A DNA stretch of 64,000 nucleotides from Acidimicrobiaceae bacterium (GCA_020637235.1 JACJWG010000005.1:186001-250000); one strand, 5' to 3'. Shown: positions 34,486-44,658, numbered from the stretch's first letter. Numbers and translations are program-made. Notes: generated by a model not told the origin, from the letters alone.

Positions 34486-37400
34486 GAGTCGTCCGAGGCG
34501 CTGTCGGTCGGTCGGTCGGCGAGGCCGTCGACCACCTCGGCCTCGCCGCTCCACTCGATGCGTCGCTGGTTGATCTCGTAGGTCCCGAGGCCGTCGGGGG
34601 CGCACACGTCGCAGCCCCAGGTACCCACCTCGCCCGGCTCGAAGCGTCCGGCGTCGATCGCGTCGGCGATCTCGTGCAGTCGTGCGTGCAGTTGCTCGTG
34701 CACGTCGGGGGTGAGGCCGAGCACCACGTCGGCTGCGGCCTCCGGCCGGCCGACGAAGCGATAGGCCGACCGTGTGACCGGCTCGCCGGTGAGCTGCTCG
34801 ACGGCCCAGCCGTAGAACGCCAGCTGCAACTTGTCGCGGTCGGGGCCGAGTGGGTGCAACGGATCGATCTTGGCGAACGGCTCGGCGCGTCCCGACTTGA
34901 GGTCCATCACCCGCAACGAGCCATCGGCCTGCCGGTCGACCCGATCGATCGAACCGTTGAAGGCGACGCGGTGACGACCGTCGGGTGAGGTCCACGTCGC
35001 CGGTGGCCGCCGGCCGTCGCTGCGGCGCCCGAACGAGAACTCGGCGCCGATGGGAGTGACGCGGTCGTCGAGCTCGTACTCGATGCCGCGTCGCATGGCT
35101 CGCAACACCTGCGCCCGTCGGGCGCGCCACATCTCGGGATGACCGAGGTGGTGAGCCGTCAGCAACGGTGCGGCGAGCTCGTCGAGGATCTCCTCGAGGC
35201 GAGCCATCGTGCGCTCGACGTCGTCGGGCCCGTCGATCCACGGACCGGTCGAGCCGGGATGGGCGTCGATCCACTCGACGATCAGGCGCTCGAACACCTC
35301 GTGCACGAGCGTGCCCTTCTCGCGAGCTTCGATGTCGGTGATCTCCGAGGGGTCGGTGTCGTCGACACGGGCGTCGAGCACGCGTGTGACGAAGTACTCC
35401 AACCCGCACGTCACCCATTGCTCGAACGACGTGATGCCCACCTCGACGGGTTCGCCGCCGTGGCCGAGCCGGGCGAACGGATGCGTCGCGCCGAGCGGGC
35501 CCACCTGACCGTCGTACTCACCCGGGTGTGGTTGCAGCCGGGACGTGATCGCCCGCCGGCGGCGCGCGAGGCGCGGTGTCGAGCGGTCCGGGTGGCGGGT
35601 GAACCACTCGTCGGTGTCGAGCCACGGCGCGTCGATGTCGAGCATCCGGGCAGCGTGCGAGGCGACGTGTTCGCGCCGGAGTGTGGCGTGGGCGATCAGC
35701 GGCGACGGGTACAGATCGCCGCCCGAGCGGACGTCCCAGCGCGACCAGGTGAGGGTGACCGACTCCGTGGCGCCCTCGAGCGCGGCGTGCAGTCCGCGCT
35801 CGTCGCGGCGTGGGCGGTTGGCGGGCCCGGTGAGCACGCCGAGCGGCTCTGCACCGTGGTGGCGAGTGAGCACCAGGTCGTCGCTGACGCGACCGGGGAG
35901 GAGGTGGTCGTTGGCACCCACGACGAATGCATGGTCGAACACCGCACCGGTGGCACCCACGATCTGGTCGACGAACACACCGGCACCCTTGCTCTCGGAG
36001 GTGACGACGTCGGTGTCGAGGAAGGCCTCGACGAGACGGACGAGCACGGAGGTGCGCAGTGGCAGCCCGAACTGCTCGATCTCGGCCAGCACGGCGAACA
36101 CGCCCTCGAGCTGTTCGGCGGCTTCGCGTTGCCACGCGGGATACCCGACCCAGTGCTCGAGTCGCCACTCGACCGTGCCGCAGTGCGTGACAAACCACGC
36201 CTCCAGGGCACGGGCGACCTCGGGCCAGTCGGCGGCCGCGCGGATCGTGTCGCGGTGATGGCGTTGCCGTCGCACGAACCCGGTGAGGGCGCGGTGGGCC
36301 CGGTGGTCGCGGTGGTCGTCGTCGGGAAGGCGCGCGTCGAACGCGGCCCAGTCGCGTTCGCCCACCACCCCGTGGCGCTGCGCGAGTCGGTTCCAGCGGT
36401 CGGCCGGCCGAGCGAAGGTGCGCACCTGCTCGGCGCCGTGTTCGTCGACCTCGACGTCGCGGCCGGTCGGTGCGAGCCGGGCGAGCTCGACCAGGGTGTG
36501 CCGGTCGAGCCCGTCGCGCACGAGCGCGAGCAGGAGTCGCAGCACCTGTCCGGCGACCGAGCCCTTCAGCTGCGGTGCCACCTGCCCTCGCGCCGCCACG
36601 CCGGCGGCCGCGAGCGAGGCGGCGATCGCGGCTCGGTGCGGGCCGGCCGGCGGGTAGAACACGGCGATCCGGTCGGCCACCACACCGCGTTCGAGCAGGC
36701 CGACGATGCGCCGCGTGACCTCGCGGACCTCTTCGTCGTGGTCGGGGCACGACACCACCACCACGTCCCGCTCGTGCGACTGGTGCTGCACCGCCACCAC
36801 GTCCCGCTGCACGAGGCGGGCGACGTGCGGCGCGACACCGAGTTCGGGGGCCGGCGAGGTGGTGGCCACCACGCACGACCGCGGCGACCGGGCGATCAGT
36901 GCCTGGAGCATCGCGACGTGCGACGGATTGAACTGCTGGGTGACGACGAGCACCACCGGAGCGGCGCCGACCTCGTCGCCGGCGACCGACAGATCGCGCA
37001 GGCGGCGTGTGGCGATGCGCACGATCTCGGCGGTGTCGACGAGCCCCTGACGCAGCAGCCGATCGCGCACCTGCGCCACCAGACGCACCACGGCGGTGGC
37101 GCTGTCGCGGCCGGCGGCGAGCGAGTGGAGTGCTGCGACCGGATCGTCGTCGAGGGTGAAGGCGCCGACGAGGGAGGCGTACGTCCGGACGATGGCGTCG
37201 TGGGTGGCCGGATGGTCGGCACACGTGGCGAACGGTGCGGGTCGGGTGCGCGGGTCGCCGAGCAGTTGCTGCACCACGGCGAGCACCGCCACATCGGGTG
37301 CCACGCGACGGCGACCGAGCTCGTGTGACGCGATCTCGTTCGCCAGCCGCAACGTGCCGCCGATCTCGGCGCCGCACGACCCACCGTTCAGCGGCAGCGC

Positions 37401-37568
37401 CCGGCGGAGCCCGTCGACTGTCGCTCCGTCGGGCGCGATCACGCGGACGAGTCGCAGCGGATCGTCGAACTGCAGGTCGCGGATCGCCTGCCCGACGGCG
37501 CTGGCCAACGCACGGCCGGGCGCGGTCCACCGGACCTCGACGTGCGGGACGTCCGCGACGGGTGCCAT
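34482..37568 (-). CDS. AddB-like nuclease subunit with inactive helicase domain
   Basis: 1028 residues. The N-terminal two thirds have a UvrD-like layout without a usable Walker A (APDGATVDGLRRAL in its place), as in AddB proteins. The C-terminal third is a RecB-type nuclease: FNGSIDRVDRQADG, RVMDLKSGRAEPF, KLQLAFYGWAV. Part of the iron-sulfur pattern of AddB is present (a Cys in TCGLEYFV and a C-x2-C in WGCDVCAPDGL), but the last Cys is not seen, so cluster binding is doubtful. It is the partner of the AddA-like helicase directly downstream (4-nt overlap). Confidence 0.85.
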   Translation of the reverse strand: MAPVADVPHVEVRWTAPGRALASAVGQAIRDLQFDDPLRLVRVIAPDGATVDGLRRALPLNGGSCGAEIGGTLRLANEIASHELGRRRVAPDVAVLAVVQQLLGDPRTRPAPFATCADHPATHDAIVRTYASLVGAFTLDDDPVAALHSLAAGRDSATAVVRLVAQVRDRLLRQGLVDTAEIVRIATRRLRDLSVAGDEVGAAPVVLVVTQQFNPSHVAMLQALIARSPRSCVVATTSPAPELGVAPHVARLVQRDVVAVQHQSHERDVVVVSCPDHDEEVREVTRRIVGLLERGVVADRIAVFYPPAGPHRAAIAASLAAAGVAARGQVAPQLKGSVAGQVLRLLLALVRDGLDRHTLVELARLAPTGRDVEVDEHGAEQVRTFARPADRWNRLAQRHGVVGERDWAAFDARLPDDDHRDHRAHRALTGFVRRQRHHRDTIRAAADWPEVARALEAWFVTHCGTVEWRLEHWVGYPAWQREAAEQLEGVFAVLAEIEQFGLPLRTSVLVRLVEAFLDTDVVTSESKGAGVFVDQIVGATGAVFDHAFVVGANDHLLPGRVSDDLVLTRHHGAEPLGVLTGPANRPRRDERGLHAALEGATESVTLTWSRWDVRSGGDLYPSPLIAHATLRREHVASHAARMLDIDAPWLDTDEWFTRHPDRSTPRLARRRRAITSRLQPHPGEYDGQVGPLGATHPFARLGHGGEPVEVGITSFEQWVTCGLEYFVTRVLDARVDDTDPSEITDIEAREKGTLVHEVFERLIVEWIDAHPGSTGPWIDGPDDVERTMARLEEILDELAAPLLTAHHLGHPEMWRARRAQVLRAMRRGIEYELDDRVTPIGAEFSFGRRSDGRRPPATWTSPDGRHRVAFNGSIDRVDRQADGSLRVMDLKSGRAEPFAKIDPLHPLGPDRDKLQLAFYGWAVEQLTGEPVTRSAYRFVGRPEAAADVVLGLTPDVHEQLHARLHEIADAIDAGRFEPGEVGTWGCDVCAPDGLGTYEINQRRIEWSGEAEVVDGLADRPTDSASDDS

Positions 37569-37575
37569 GGGAGGC

Positions 37576-38064
37576 CTAGACGTAGTAGCGGGGATGCCAG
37601 ATCCCCTTGGGGTCTTCGCCGGACACCGGCATGCGCCACGTGCGCAGGCGAGTGGTCGGGGCGTCGAGTCGGACCGCGCACAGCGCGCGTGGCTGGTCGG
37701 ACGTGCCGTCGACGTACCCGTCGGCCCAGTCGTCGCGGGTGTAGCGCTTCGCGATGAGGCGGTAGAGGGGCTGCCAGGCGGCGTCGTCGCCGGGTTGGTG
37801 GAGCACCTCGACCACGCCCTGCACCACCACCTTCCGGTAGGGCGCGTCGGCCTCGTCGATGCTGATGCCGACCCGTGGATCGCGGACCAGGTTGCGCCAG
37901 ATGACGGCCGGCTGGCGAGGCGTGAAGCAGATCGCCCCGTCGTGGACGATGAACCACAGCGGCAGCACCCGCGGCATGCCGTCGTCGTCGACGGTCCCGA
38001 TGCGGGCGAGGTGGCCGGGTTCGGCGAGGAAGGTGTCGACGTCGTCGCGGCTGAGTGCTGGCAC
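37576..38064 (-). CDS. pyridoxamine 5'-phosphate oxidase-fold (PPOX class) flavin/F420 protein
   Basis: 162 residues of the split-barrel PPOX fold: HLARIGTVDDDGMPRVLPLWFIV and GAICFTPR, then WRNLVRDPRVGISIDE and VVVQGVVEVL. In actinobacteria, many such proteins bind F420 or heme/FMN and reduce small molecules. No specific cofactor residues can be assigned. It is placed 7 nt before the AddB-like gene and 56 nt after holB in the same direction. Confidence 0.85.
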   Translation of the reverse strand: MPALSRDDVDTFLAEPGHLARIGTVDDDGMPRVLPLWFIVHDGAICFTPRQPAVIWRNLVRDPRVGISIDEADAPYRKVVVQGVVEVLHQPGDDAAWQPLYRLIAKRYTRDDWADGYVDGTSDQPRALCAVRLDAPTTRLRTWRMPVSGEDPKGIWHPRYYV

Positions 38065-38120
38065 GGATCGAACCTACCGCGCCGGTGTGACGGCCATCGT
38101 GCGAGGCGCCCGCCCGAGAA

Positions 38121-39167
38121 TCAGAGCGACGGCAGCTCGAGCAGCAGGTGCTGCAACAGCAGCGGCTCGTTGGGATTGCGCTCGAGTGCCTCGAGGGCGT
38201 CATGGATCCGCCGGACCGCGTGGGTGGCGGCATCGGGGCGGCTCGCCCGCCCCGCGACGAGGGCGTCGCGGTACGTGGCCGCCATCACGGCGAGGCCGCT
38301 GCGGAGCTCGTCGGTGCGGTAGCGGCGTACCTCGCGCTTGTGGCGGTCCTCGAGCGACTTGCGCCCGCTGCCGCGCTCGCCCGCCGCTGCCACCCGGGCC
38401 TCGAGATCGGCCACCTCGCGCTCGTGGACGGGGGCGAGCGACGCGGCGGCCTGATCTGCCAGCTTGGTGATCTCCTCGACCAGCGTCACCACCATCAGGC
38501 CGCTGCCGTCGAGTCTCGTCGGCACGGCGGCGAAGGCCGCTCGGCGCGCGGCGAGTCCCGGGTCGCTCACGAGCACGCGGGCGCGGTCGAGGTTGCCCGC
38601 AGCGGCGGCCGCGGCAGCTGCGGCGCCGGCCGGCTCGTGCCCCTCGCCGACGAGTGCTGCGGTGATGTCGGCCTCGGCGATCGGCTGGAACTCGATGCGC
38701 ACGCAGCGCGACGCGATCGTCACCAGCTCGGCGTCCACCTGGTCGGCCAGCACCACGAACACGGTGCTGGCCGGCGGCTCCTCGAGCGTCTTCAGCAGAC
38801 GCGCTGCGCCCTCGGCGGTGAGGAGGTGGAACTCCTCGAGGATCATCACCTTGCGCCGCCCCTCCACCGGAGCGAGCGACGCGGTGCGGATGATGTCCTC
38901 GATCTGCTCCTTCGCGATCGCCGCCCCCACACGTCGCACCTCGCGCACGTCGGGGTGCTCGCCGGCGAGGGCGAGGCGGGCAGCACGCTCGTCGGGGCGG
39001 TCGCCGCCGACGAGCAGCGCAGCGGCGAAGGCCCGCGCCGCCTGGTCCTTCGTCGAGCCGGGCGGCCCGACGAACAGGTAGGCGTGCACCGGGTCGGTGA
39101 CACAGGCACGCAGGCGCGCGACGGCCCGCTCCTGGCCGACGACGGCATCCCACAGGCTCGTCGTCAC
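38121..39167 (-). CDS. holB: DNA polymerase III subunit delta prime
   Basis: 348 residues of the clamp-loader AAA+ fold: WDAVVGQERAVARLRA, Walker-A-like GPPGSTKDQAARAF, VEGRRKVMILEEFHLLTAEGAARLLKTLEEPP (in pieces), and the SRC sensor (IASRCVRIEFQP). In the Walker motif the Ser/Thr after Lys is Asp, so ATP binding is probably lost, as is common in delta prime, which acts structurally. The zinc-binding Cys cluster of the E. coli protein is absent. The start overlaps the tmk stop (ATGA). Confidence 0.9.
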   Translation of the reverse strand: MTTSLWDAVVGQERAVARLRACVTDPVHAYLFVGPPGSTKDQAARAFAAALLVGGDRPDERAARLALAGEHPDVREVRRVGAAIAKEQIEDIIRTASLAPVEGRRKVMILEEFHLLTAEGAARLLKTLEEPPASTVFVVLADQVDAELVTIASRCVRIEFQPIAEADITAALVGEGHEPAGAAAAAAAAAGNLDRARVLVSDPGLAARRAAFAAVPTRLDGSGLMVVTLVEEITKLADQAAASLAPVHEREVADLEARVAAAGERGSGRKSLEDRHKREVRRYRTDELRSGLAVMAATYRDALVAGRASRPDAATHAVRRIHDALEALERNPNEPLLLQHLLLELPSL

Positions 39168-39775
39168 AGTCCCGTCCGTTCACGGACGGCCGACCGGATC
39201 GAGCGGTACACGGTGTCGAGGTCGCCGTCGGCGTCGATCACCACCCAGTGGTCGGGGTCGGCGGCGGCCATCGCGGCGAAGCCGGCGCGGACACGCCGGT
39301 GGAACTCGTCGCTCTCGCGCTCGAACCGGTCGAGCTCGCGGCCGTGCATGCGCGACGCCTGGACGTCGGGCGACACGTCGAGCAGCACGACGAGGTCGGG
39401 CCAGCGATGACCGATCGCCCACCCGTTGATGCGACGGAGCTCGTCGACGTCGAGCCCGCGCCCATACCCCTGGTAGGCGAGTGTCGAGTAGACGGTGCGG
39501 TCGCTCACCACGTGGCGACCCGCGGCGAGCGCCGGCGACACCAGCTCGTCGAGGTGTTGGGCCCGGTCGGCGGCGGTGAGCAGTGCCTCGGCCCGGTCGG
39601 CCAGGTCGGTGACCTCCGTGTCGTGCAGGATGGCCCGGATCCGCGCACCGATGCGAGTACCGCCCGTTTCGCGGGTGAGCAACGCGCCGAGCTCGTCGGC
39701 GAGGCGTGCGGCGTGCGTGCTCTTGCCGCAGCCCTCGGCACCTTCGAAGGCGAGGTAGCAGGGGCCCGGATTCAC
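39164..39775 (-). CDS. tmk: thymidylate kinase
   Basis: 203 residues that phosphorylate dTMP to dTDP. The P-loop is FEGAEGCGKSTHAARLA, followed by RETGGTRIGARIR (nucleotide-binding DR/ET region), DRTVYSTLAYQGYGRGLD and DLVVLLDVSPDVQASRM, ending with the LID-like RELDRFERE. The length is typical. The GTG at 39775 is chosen as the start, because upstream sequence runs into the divergent transporter promoter. Together with holB it forms the common tmk-holB pair; dut at the other end of the window serves the same nucleotide pathway. Confidence 0.93.
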   Translation of the reverse strand: MNPGPCYLAFEGAEGCGKSTHAARLADELGALLTRETGGTRIGARIRAILHDTEVTDLADRAEALLTAADRAQHLDELVSPALAAGRHVVSDRTVYSTLAYQGYGRGLDVDELRRINGWAIGHRWPDLVVLLDVSPDVQASRMHGRELDRFERESDEFHRRVRAGFAAMAAADPDHWVVIDADGDLDTVYRSIRSAVRERTGL

Positions 39776-39865
39776 CTCGGCGACGCTAGCGGCGACTGGT
39801 GTAGGCTCACATGAGACGACGATCCCACATGATGAGAAGTCGTGGGTCACGAGAGGGAGAGTGCC

Positions 39866-40759
39866 GTGCTCTGGATTCCGGTCACGATCGCCGCCGCCGG
39901 GTTCCAGACGGCGCGGACGGCCATGCAGCAGCGGCTGCGCGCGCTGTTGTCGGTGAGCGGCGCCGGTTTCGTCCGGTACGTGTACGGCGCGCCGATCGCG
40001 ATCGTCGCAGTGGCGCTCACGGCCGCGATCGACGGCGGGCTGCCCGAGCCACCCGCGAGGTTCTGGCCGATCATCGCCGGTGGCGGGCTCGCGCAGATCG
40101 TCGGCACGATCCTGATGATCCACGCGTTCGACGTCCGCGACTATGCGATCGGAACCGTCTACACCAAGACCGAGGTGGTGCAGGTGGCGGTGTTCTCCCT
40201 GGTGTTCCTCGGCGAACCCCTTGGCGTGCTCGGGTGGCTCGCCACGCTCGTGTGCTTCGCCGGTGTGGTGGTGCTGGCCGGCGGGCGCCGGGTGTGGCAC
40301 GTGCGGGATCGTGCCGTGCTCTACGGCCTCGGCGCGGGCGGGGCGTTCGCGCTCGCCTCGGTCGGCATCCGCGCCGCGTCGCAGTCGCTGCTGGACGGTC
40401 AGGACGGCGACGGTCACGTCGTCGCGCGGGCACTGCTCACCCTGGCGGTGATGAACACCATGCAGATCGTGATGCACGGCGGATACCTGGCCGTACGCGA
40501 GCGCAGACAGCTCCGACTCGCGTTCGTGCACTGGCGGTCGAGTTCGGTGGTCGGGGTGCTCAGTGTGTGCGGCTCGGCGTGCTGGGCGCTCGCGTTCACC
40601 CTGGAGAACGCCGCCCGCGTGCGCACCTTCGGACAGGTGGAGCTGCTCATCACCTTCGCCGTCGCCCACTGGTGGCTCGGCGAACGGCACGGCCGGCGCG
40701 AGTACCTGGCGAGCGCGCTGGTGCTCGCCGGGGTGGTGGGCGTGATCGCGGGCGGCTGA
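39866..40759 (+). CDS. EamA/DMT-type membrane transporter
   Basis: 297 residues with about ten hydrophobic helices in two EamA-like halves (first half ending ATLVCFAGVVVLAGG; second half ending ALVLAGVVGVIAGG). The conserved pattern TKTEVVQVAVFSLVFLGEPL near the end of the first half matches the family's EAL-type motif before the last helix. Substrate unknown. The start is GTG at 39866 because of AGGGAG eight bases upstream; GTG at 39842 would add eight polar residues. Confidence 0.86.
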   Translation: MLWIPVTIAAAGFQTARTAMQQRLRALLSVSGAGFVRYVYGAPIAIVAVALTAAIDGGLPEPPARFWPIIAGGGLAQIVGTILMIHAFDVRDYAIGTVYTKTEVVQVAVFSLVFLGEPLGVLGWLATLVCFAGVVVLAGGRRVWHVRDRAVLYGLGAGGAFALASVGIRAASQSLLDGQDGDGHVVARALLTLAVMNTMQIVMHGGYLAVRERRQLRLAFVHWRSSSVVGVLSVCGSACWALAFTLENAARVRTFGQVELLITFAVAHWWLGERHGRREYLASALVLAGVVGVIAGG

Positions 40760-40794
40760 GCGCGAGCGGTGGTGCGCGTGCGGGCCGGTTCCGG

Positions 40795-43482
40795 TCAGCC
40801 CGGGCGGCGAGTCGTACCGCCGGCCTTCTTGGCGGGCGCCTTCTTCGCGGCCGACTTCGTGGCACCGGCCTTCTTCGCCGGAGCCGCCTTCTTCGCGGCG
40901 GCCTTCTTGGTCGCGGCAGCCTTCTTCGCTGCCGGTCCACCGCGCTCGATGATCTGCTCGCGGCGGATCGCGAGCAGTTCGAAGGCTCGCTCGGGCAACA
41001 TCGTCTCGAGCCGGTCGCCCTTGCTGAGCGACGCGTTCGTCTCGCCGTCGGTGACGTACACGCCGAACTTGCCGTCCTTGGCCACCACGGGTCGACTGCT
41101 CACCGGGTCGGTGCCGAACTCGCGCAGCGGTCCCTTGGCGGCCATGTTGGCGCCGCCGCGCCGGAACACCTTCGGCTGGCGGAAGATCTCGAGCGCCTCG
41201 TCGAGGGTGATCGTGAGGAGCTGCTCCTCCGACGCGATGTTGCGGAAGTCCTTGTCCTTCTGCACGTACGGGCCGTAGCGACCGTTGTTGGCCACGATCG
41301 CGACGCCGTCGGCCGGATCGACCCCCACGGTACGGGGCAGCTGCAACAGGTCGCGGGCGTCGTCGACGGTGACGCGCTCGAGGGTCATCGTCTTGAACAG
41401 GCTCGCCATCTTCGGCTTCTCGAGGCCGGGCGGCGGCTGATCGGCGGTGCCCCACTGCACGTAGGGGCCGTAGCGACCGTTCTTCGCGAACACCGGCAGG
41501 CCGTCGAGCTCGCCGATCGGCTCGTCGCTCTTCGGCAGGGCGAGCAGTTCGAGCGCCTTGGCCACGGTGAGCTCGTCGGGCGTGAGGTCGTCGGGCACGC
41601 TCGCGGTGTCCTCGCCCCGTTTCACGTACGGGCCGTACTTGCCGGGCTTCACCACGATCTCGGCGCCGTCGGGATCGAGACCGATCGGGAACGTGTTGAT
41701 CTCCGCAGCGTCGATCTCGTCGAGGTTCTCGGCCACGAGCCGCTTCAGGCCGGGCAGTTGCTCGGCCTCGTCGCCGAAGTAGAAGTCCTCGAGCCAGTCG
41801 ACCTTGCCGCGCTCGGCGCGGGCGATGGAGTCGAGATCCTCTTCCACCCGGGCCGTGAACGCATAGTCGACGAGGTCGTCGAAGTGCTTCTCCATCAACC
41901 CGACGACGGCGAACGCGGTCCACGTGGGAACGAGCGCCTGGCCCTTCTTCCACACGTAGCCGCGGTCCTGCACGGTCTGGATGATCGATGCCCACGTGGA
42001 GGGTCGGCCGATGCCGAGTTCTTCGAGGCGCTTGACGAGCGAGGCCTCGGTGTAGCGCGCCGGTGGGCTGGTGGTGTGACCGTTCGGCGTGAGCGACGCC
42101 ACGTCGACCGGCGCGCCGACCACCAGCGGCGGCAGGAGCGCTTCGCGCTCGTCGTCGCCGTCGTCGTCGGCGGACTCGACGTACACCTGCCGGTAGCCGG
42201 GGAACGTGATCGTGGTGCCACTCGCGGCGAACTCGGCGTCGGTGCCGGTGCTCGCGCCCGGCACGGTCGCCACGGCGCCGAGACGCACGCTGACCGTGGT
42301 CCCGGTGGCGTCGGCCATCTGCGACGCCAGCGTTCGTTGCCAGATCATGCGATAGAGCATCAACTCCTGGCCGTTGAGCTCGTTCGACAGGGCATCCGGC
42401 GATCGAAGCGGGGTGGTGGGCCGGATTGCCTCGTGCGCTTCCTGCGCGTTCTTGATCTTCGTCGAGTACTGCCGCGGCGCTTGCGACAGGAACTGGTTGC
42501 CGTAGGTACGTCCGACCTCGCTGCGCACCGCCGCGAGCGCCTCGTCGCTCAACACCACGTTGTCGGTGCGCATGTACGTGATGTAGCCGCGCTCGTACAG
42601 ACCCTGCGCGAGCCGCATCACCTGGCTGGCGCTGAGGCGGAGCTTGCGGCCGCCCTCCTGCTGGAGGGTGGAGGTCATGAACGGCGCACGCGGCGTGCTC
42701 CGGTACGGCTTCTCCTCCACCGATCGCACGGTGAACGGCGCTGACGCGAGGGCGTCGGCCAGGCTGCGCGCCCGGGGCTCGTCGACCACCACGACGCTGC
42801 GCTTCGGTTGGCCGTCGCTGGTGAAGTCCTTGCCCGTCGCCACCTTGGTGCCGTCGAGCGCGACGAGCGTGGCCGTGAACGCCGGCGACGTGGCGGTCAG
42901 CAGGTCGACATCCCAGTAATCGGCGGTCACAAACGCGATCCGCTCGCGCTCGCGCTCGACGATCAGGCGCACCGACGGGCTCTGCACCCGACCTGCCGAG
43001 AGGCCGCGGTTGACGCGCCGCCACAGCACCGGCGACACCTCGTAGCCGTAGAGGCGATCGAGCAGGCGGCGGGTCTCGGCCGCGTCGACGAGGCCGTAGT
43101 CGATCCCGCGCGGGTTGTTGACCGCCTGGTCGATCGCCGACTTGGTGATCTCGTGGAACACCATGCGCTTCACGGGCACCTTGGGCTTCAGGTACTCGAG
43201 CAGGTGCCAGCTGATCGCCTCCCCCTCGCGGTCCTCGTCGGTCGCGAGGTACAGCTCGGAGGCGTCCTTCAGCGCCGCTCGCAGGTCCTTCACCACCTGC
43301 TTGCCGCGCTCGGTGAGCTCGTACGTGGGCGTGAAGCCGTTCTCGACGTCGATGTTGAGGCCCTTGCTCGGCAGGTCGGCCACGTGGCCGACGGAGGCAC
43401 GGACGTCGAAGGTCGCCCCCAGGAACTTGGAGATGGTCTTCGCCTTCGCAGGCGACTCGACGATGACGAGGGGCTTGGCCAT
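40795..43482 (-). CDS. topA: DNA topoisomerase I
   Basis: 895 residues of a type IA topoisomerase that relaxes negative supercoils. TOPRIM starts VIVESPAKAKTISKFLG and has TDEDREGEAISW; the catalytic Tyr is in YITYMRTDN. The C-terminal part has four repeats of the GRYGPYVQ type instead of zinc fingers, and then a Lys/Ala tail (repeats of KKAAAKKAAPAKK), as in mycobacterial and other actinobacterial TopA, where the tail aids processivity. Start ATG at 43482. Confidence 0.97.
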   Translation of the reverse strand: MAKPLVIVESPAKAKTISKFLGATFDVRASVGHVADLPSKGLNIDVENGFTPTYELTERGKQVVKDLRAALKDASELYLATDEDREGEAISWHLLEYLKPKVPVKRMVFHEITKSAIDQAVNNPRGIDYGLVDAAETRRLLDRLYGYEVSPVLWRRVNRGLSAGRVQSPSVRLIVERERERIAFVTADYWDVDLLTATSPAFTATLVALDGTKVATGKDFTSDGQPKRSVVVVDEPRARSLADALASAPFTVRSVEEKPYRSTPRAPFMTSTLQQEGGRKLRLSASQVMRLAQGLYERGYITYMRTDNVVLSDEALAAVRSEVGRTYGNQFLSQAPRQYSTKIKNAQEAHEAIRPTTPLRSPDALSNELNGQELMLYRMIWQRTLASQMADATGTTVSVRLGAVATVPGASTGTDAEFAASGTTITFPGYRQVYVESADDDGDDEREALLPPLVVGAPVDVASLTPNGHTTSPPARYTEASLVKRLEELGIGRPSTWASIIQTVQDRGYVWKKGQALVPTWTAFAVVGLMEKHFDDLVDYAFTARVEEDLDSIARAERGKVDWLEDFYFGDEAEQLPGLKRLVAENLDEIDAAEINTFPIGLDPDGAEIVVKPGKYGPYVKRGEDTASVPDDLTPDELTVAKALELLALPKSDEPIGELDGLPVFAKNGRYGPYVQWGTADQPPPGLEKPKMASLFKTMTLERVTVDDARDLLQLPRTVGVDPADGVAIVANNGRYGPYVQKDKDFRNIASEEQLLTITLDEALEIFRQPKVFRRGGANMAAKGPLREFGTDPVSSRPVVAKDGKFGVYVTDGETNASLSKGDRLETMLPERAFELLAIRREQIIERGGPAAKKAAATKKAAAKKAAPAKKAGATKSAAKKAPAKKAGGTTRRPG

Positions 43483-43563
43483 TGGGTGGTATCGCTACGG
43501 CATGCCGGCGGTGGTTGTCAAGCCGCCCTGCCCGAGCAGATGGTCCGCGGTCGCCGCCCGACG

Positions 43564-44658
43564 TCAGGCAGGTGAGGTCGCGGGGACCGCGTCGGACGCG
43601 GTACCGGACGCGGTGTCGGGTGTGGTGTCGGTCGATTCGAGCACCGCGCGGGCCCCGTCGATGCCCACGCACACGCGCTCGCCCGGGTTGAGATCTGCCA
43701 CCCCGGCGACGTGCACCGCCACCAGCACGTCGACCACGTCGAGGCGCACCCCGAGCACGGTGCTCGATCCCTGGAACGTGCAGCTCGTGACGCTGCCGTC
43801 GAGGCCCTCGTCGGTGAGATGCAGGTCTTCGGGGCGCACCAGCAGCCGCACCTGGGTGCCGTCGGCCATCGTGGTGTGTGGCACCACCACCGGATGCGGT
43901 CCGACCGTGACGGCGTGGTTGCCGTTCACCACGGCCGGCAGCTGGTTCATCGAGCCGACGAAGCGGGCCACGAACGCGCTCGACGGGTGGCGGTACACCT
44001 CACGCGGATCGCCGAGCTGTTCGAGACGACCGTTCGACATCACGCCGATGCGGTCCGAGATGGCGAGCGCCTCCTCCTGGTCGTGGGTGACGAACAAGGT
44101 GGTGATGCCGAGCTCGGTCTGGATGCGGCGGATCTCGTCGCGCAGCGTGGTGCGCACCTTCGCGTCGAGCGCCGAGAGGGGTTCGTCGAGCAGCAGCACC
44201 GATGGGCGCGGCGCGAGCGCTCGGGCCAGCGCGACGCGCTGTGCCTGACCGCCCGAGATCTGGTGCGGGTAACGATCGGCGAGATGCGTGAGCTCGACGA
44301 GTTCGAGCATCTCGGCCACGCGCCTGTGCCGCTCGACGGCGGTGATCTTGCGGGTGCGCAGACCGAAGTCGATGTTGTTCGCCACGGTGAGGTTGGGGAA
44401 CAGCGAGTAGCTCTGGAACACCATCCCCATGTTGCGCTTGTGCGCTGGGGTGCGAGTGATGTCGGCGTTGTCGACGAGCACCGCGCCCGACGTCGCGAAT
44501 TCGAAGCCCGCGGCGATCCGCAGCGCAGTGGTCTTGCCGCAGCCCGATGGGCCGAGCAGCGAGATCAGCTCGCCCTGCTTCACGTCGAGGTCGAGACCCT
44601 CGAGCGCGACGGTGGGCCCGAAGGTCTTGCGGACGGACACGTAGGTGAGGGTGGTCAT
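43564..44658 (-). CDS. ABC importer ATP-binding protein (spermidine/putrescine or iron type)
   Basis: 364 residues. The nucleotide-binding domain has LLGPSGCGKTTALRIAAG (Walker A), ISGGQAQRVALARALA (signature), VLLLDEPLSALDAKVR (Walker B) and FVTHDQEEAL (H-loop). The C-terminal 130 residues are a TOBE-type regulatory region (LLVRPEDLHL). It energises the two permeases that precede it in the operon (4-nt overlap). The tail has a Thr/Ala-rich run and no known motif. Substrate class inferred from homology only. Confidence 0.92.
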   Translation of the reverse strand: MTTLTYVSVRKTFGPTVALEGLDLDVKQGELISLLGPSGCGKTTALRIAAGFEFATSGAVLVDNADITRTPAHKRNMGMVFQSYSLFPNLTVANNIDFGLRTRKITAVERHRRVAEMLELVELTHLADRYPHQISGGQAQRVALARALAPRPSVLLLDEPLSALDAKVRTTLRDEIRRIQTELGITTLFVTHDQEEALAISDRIGVMSNGRLEQLGDPREVYRHPSSAFVARFVGSMNQLPAVVNGNHAVTVGPHPVVVPHTTMADGTQVRLLVRPEDLHLTDEGLDGSVTSCTFQGSSTVLGVRLDVVDVLVAVHVAGVADLNPGERVCVGIDGARAVLESTDTTPDTASGTASDAVPATSPA

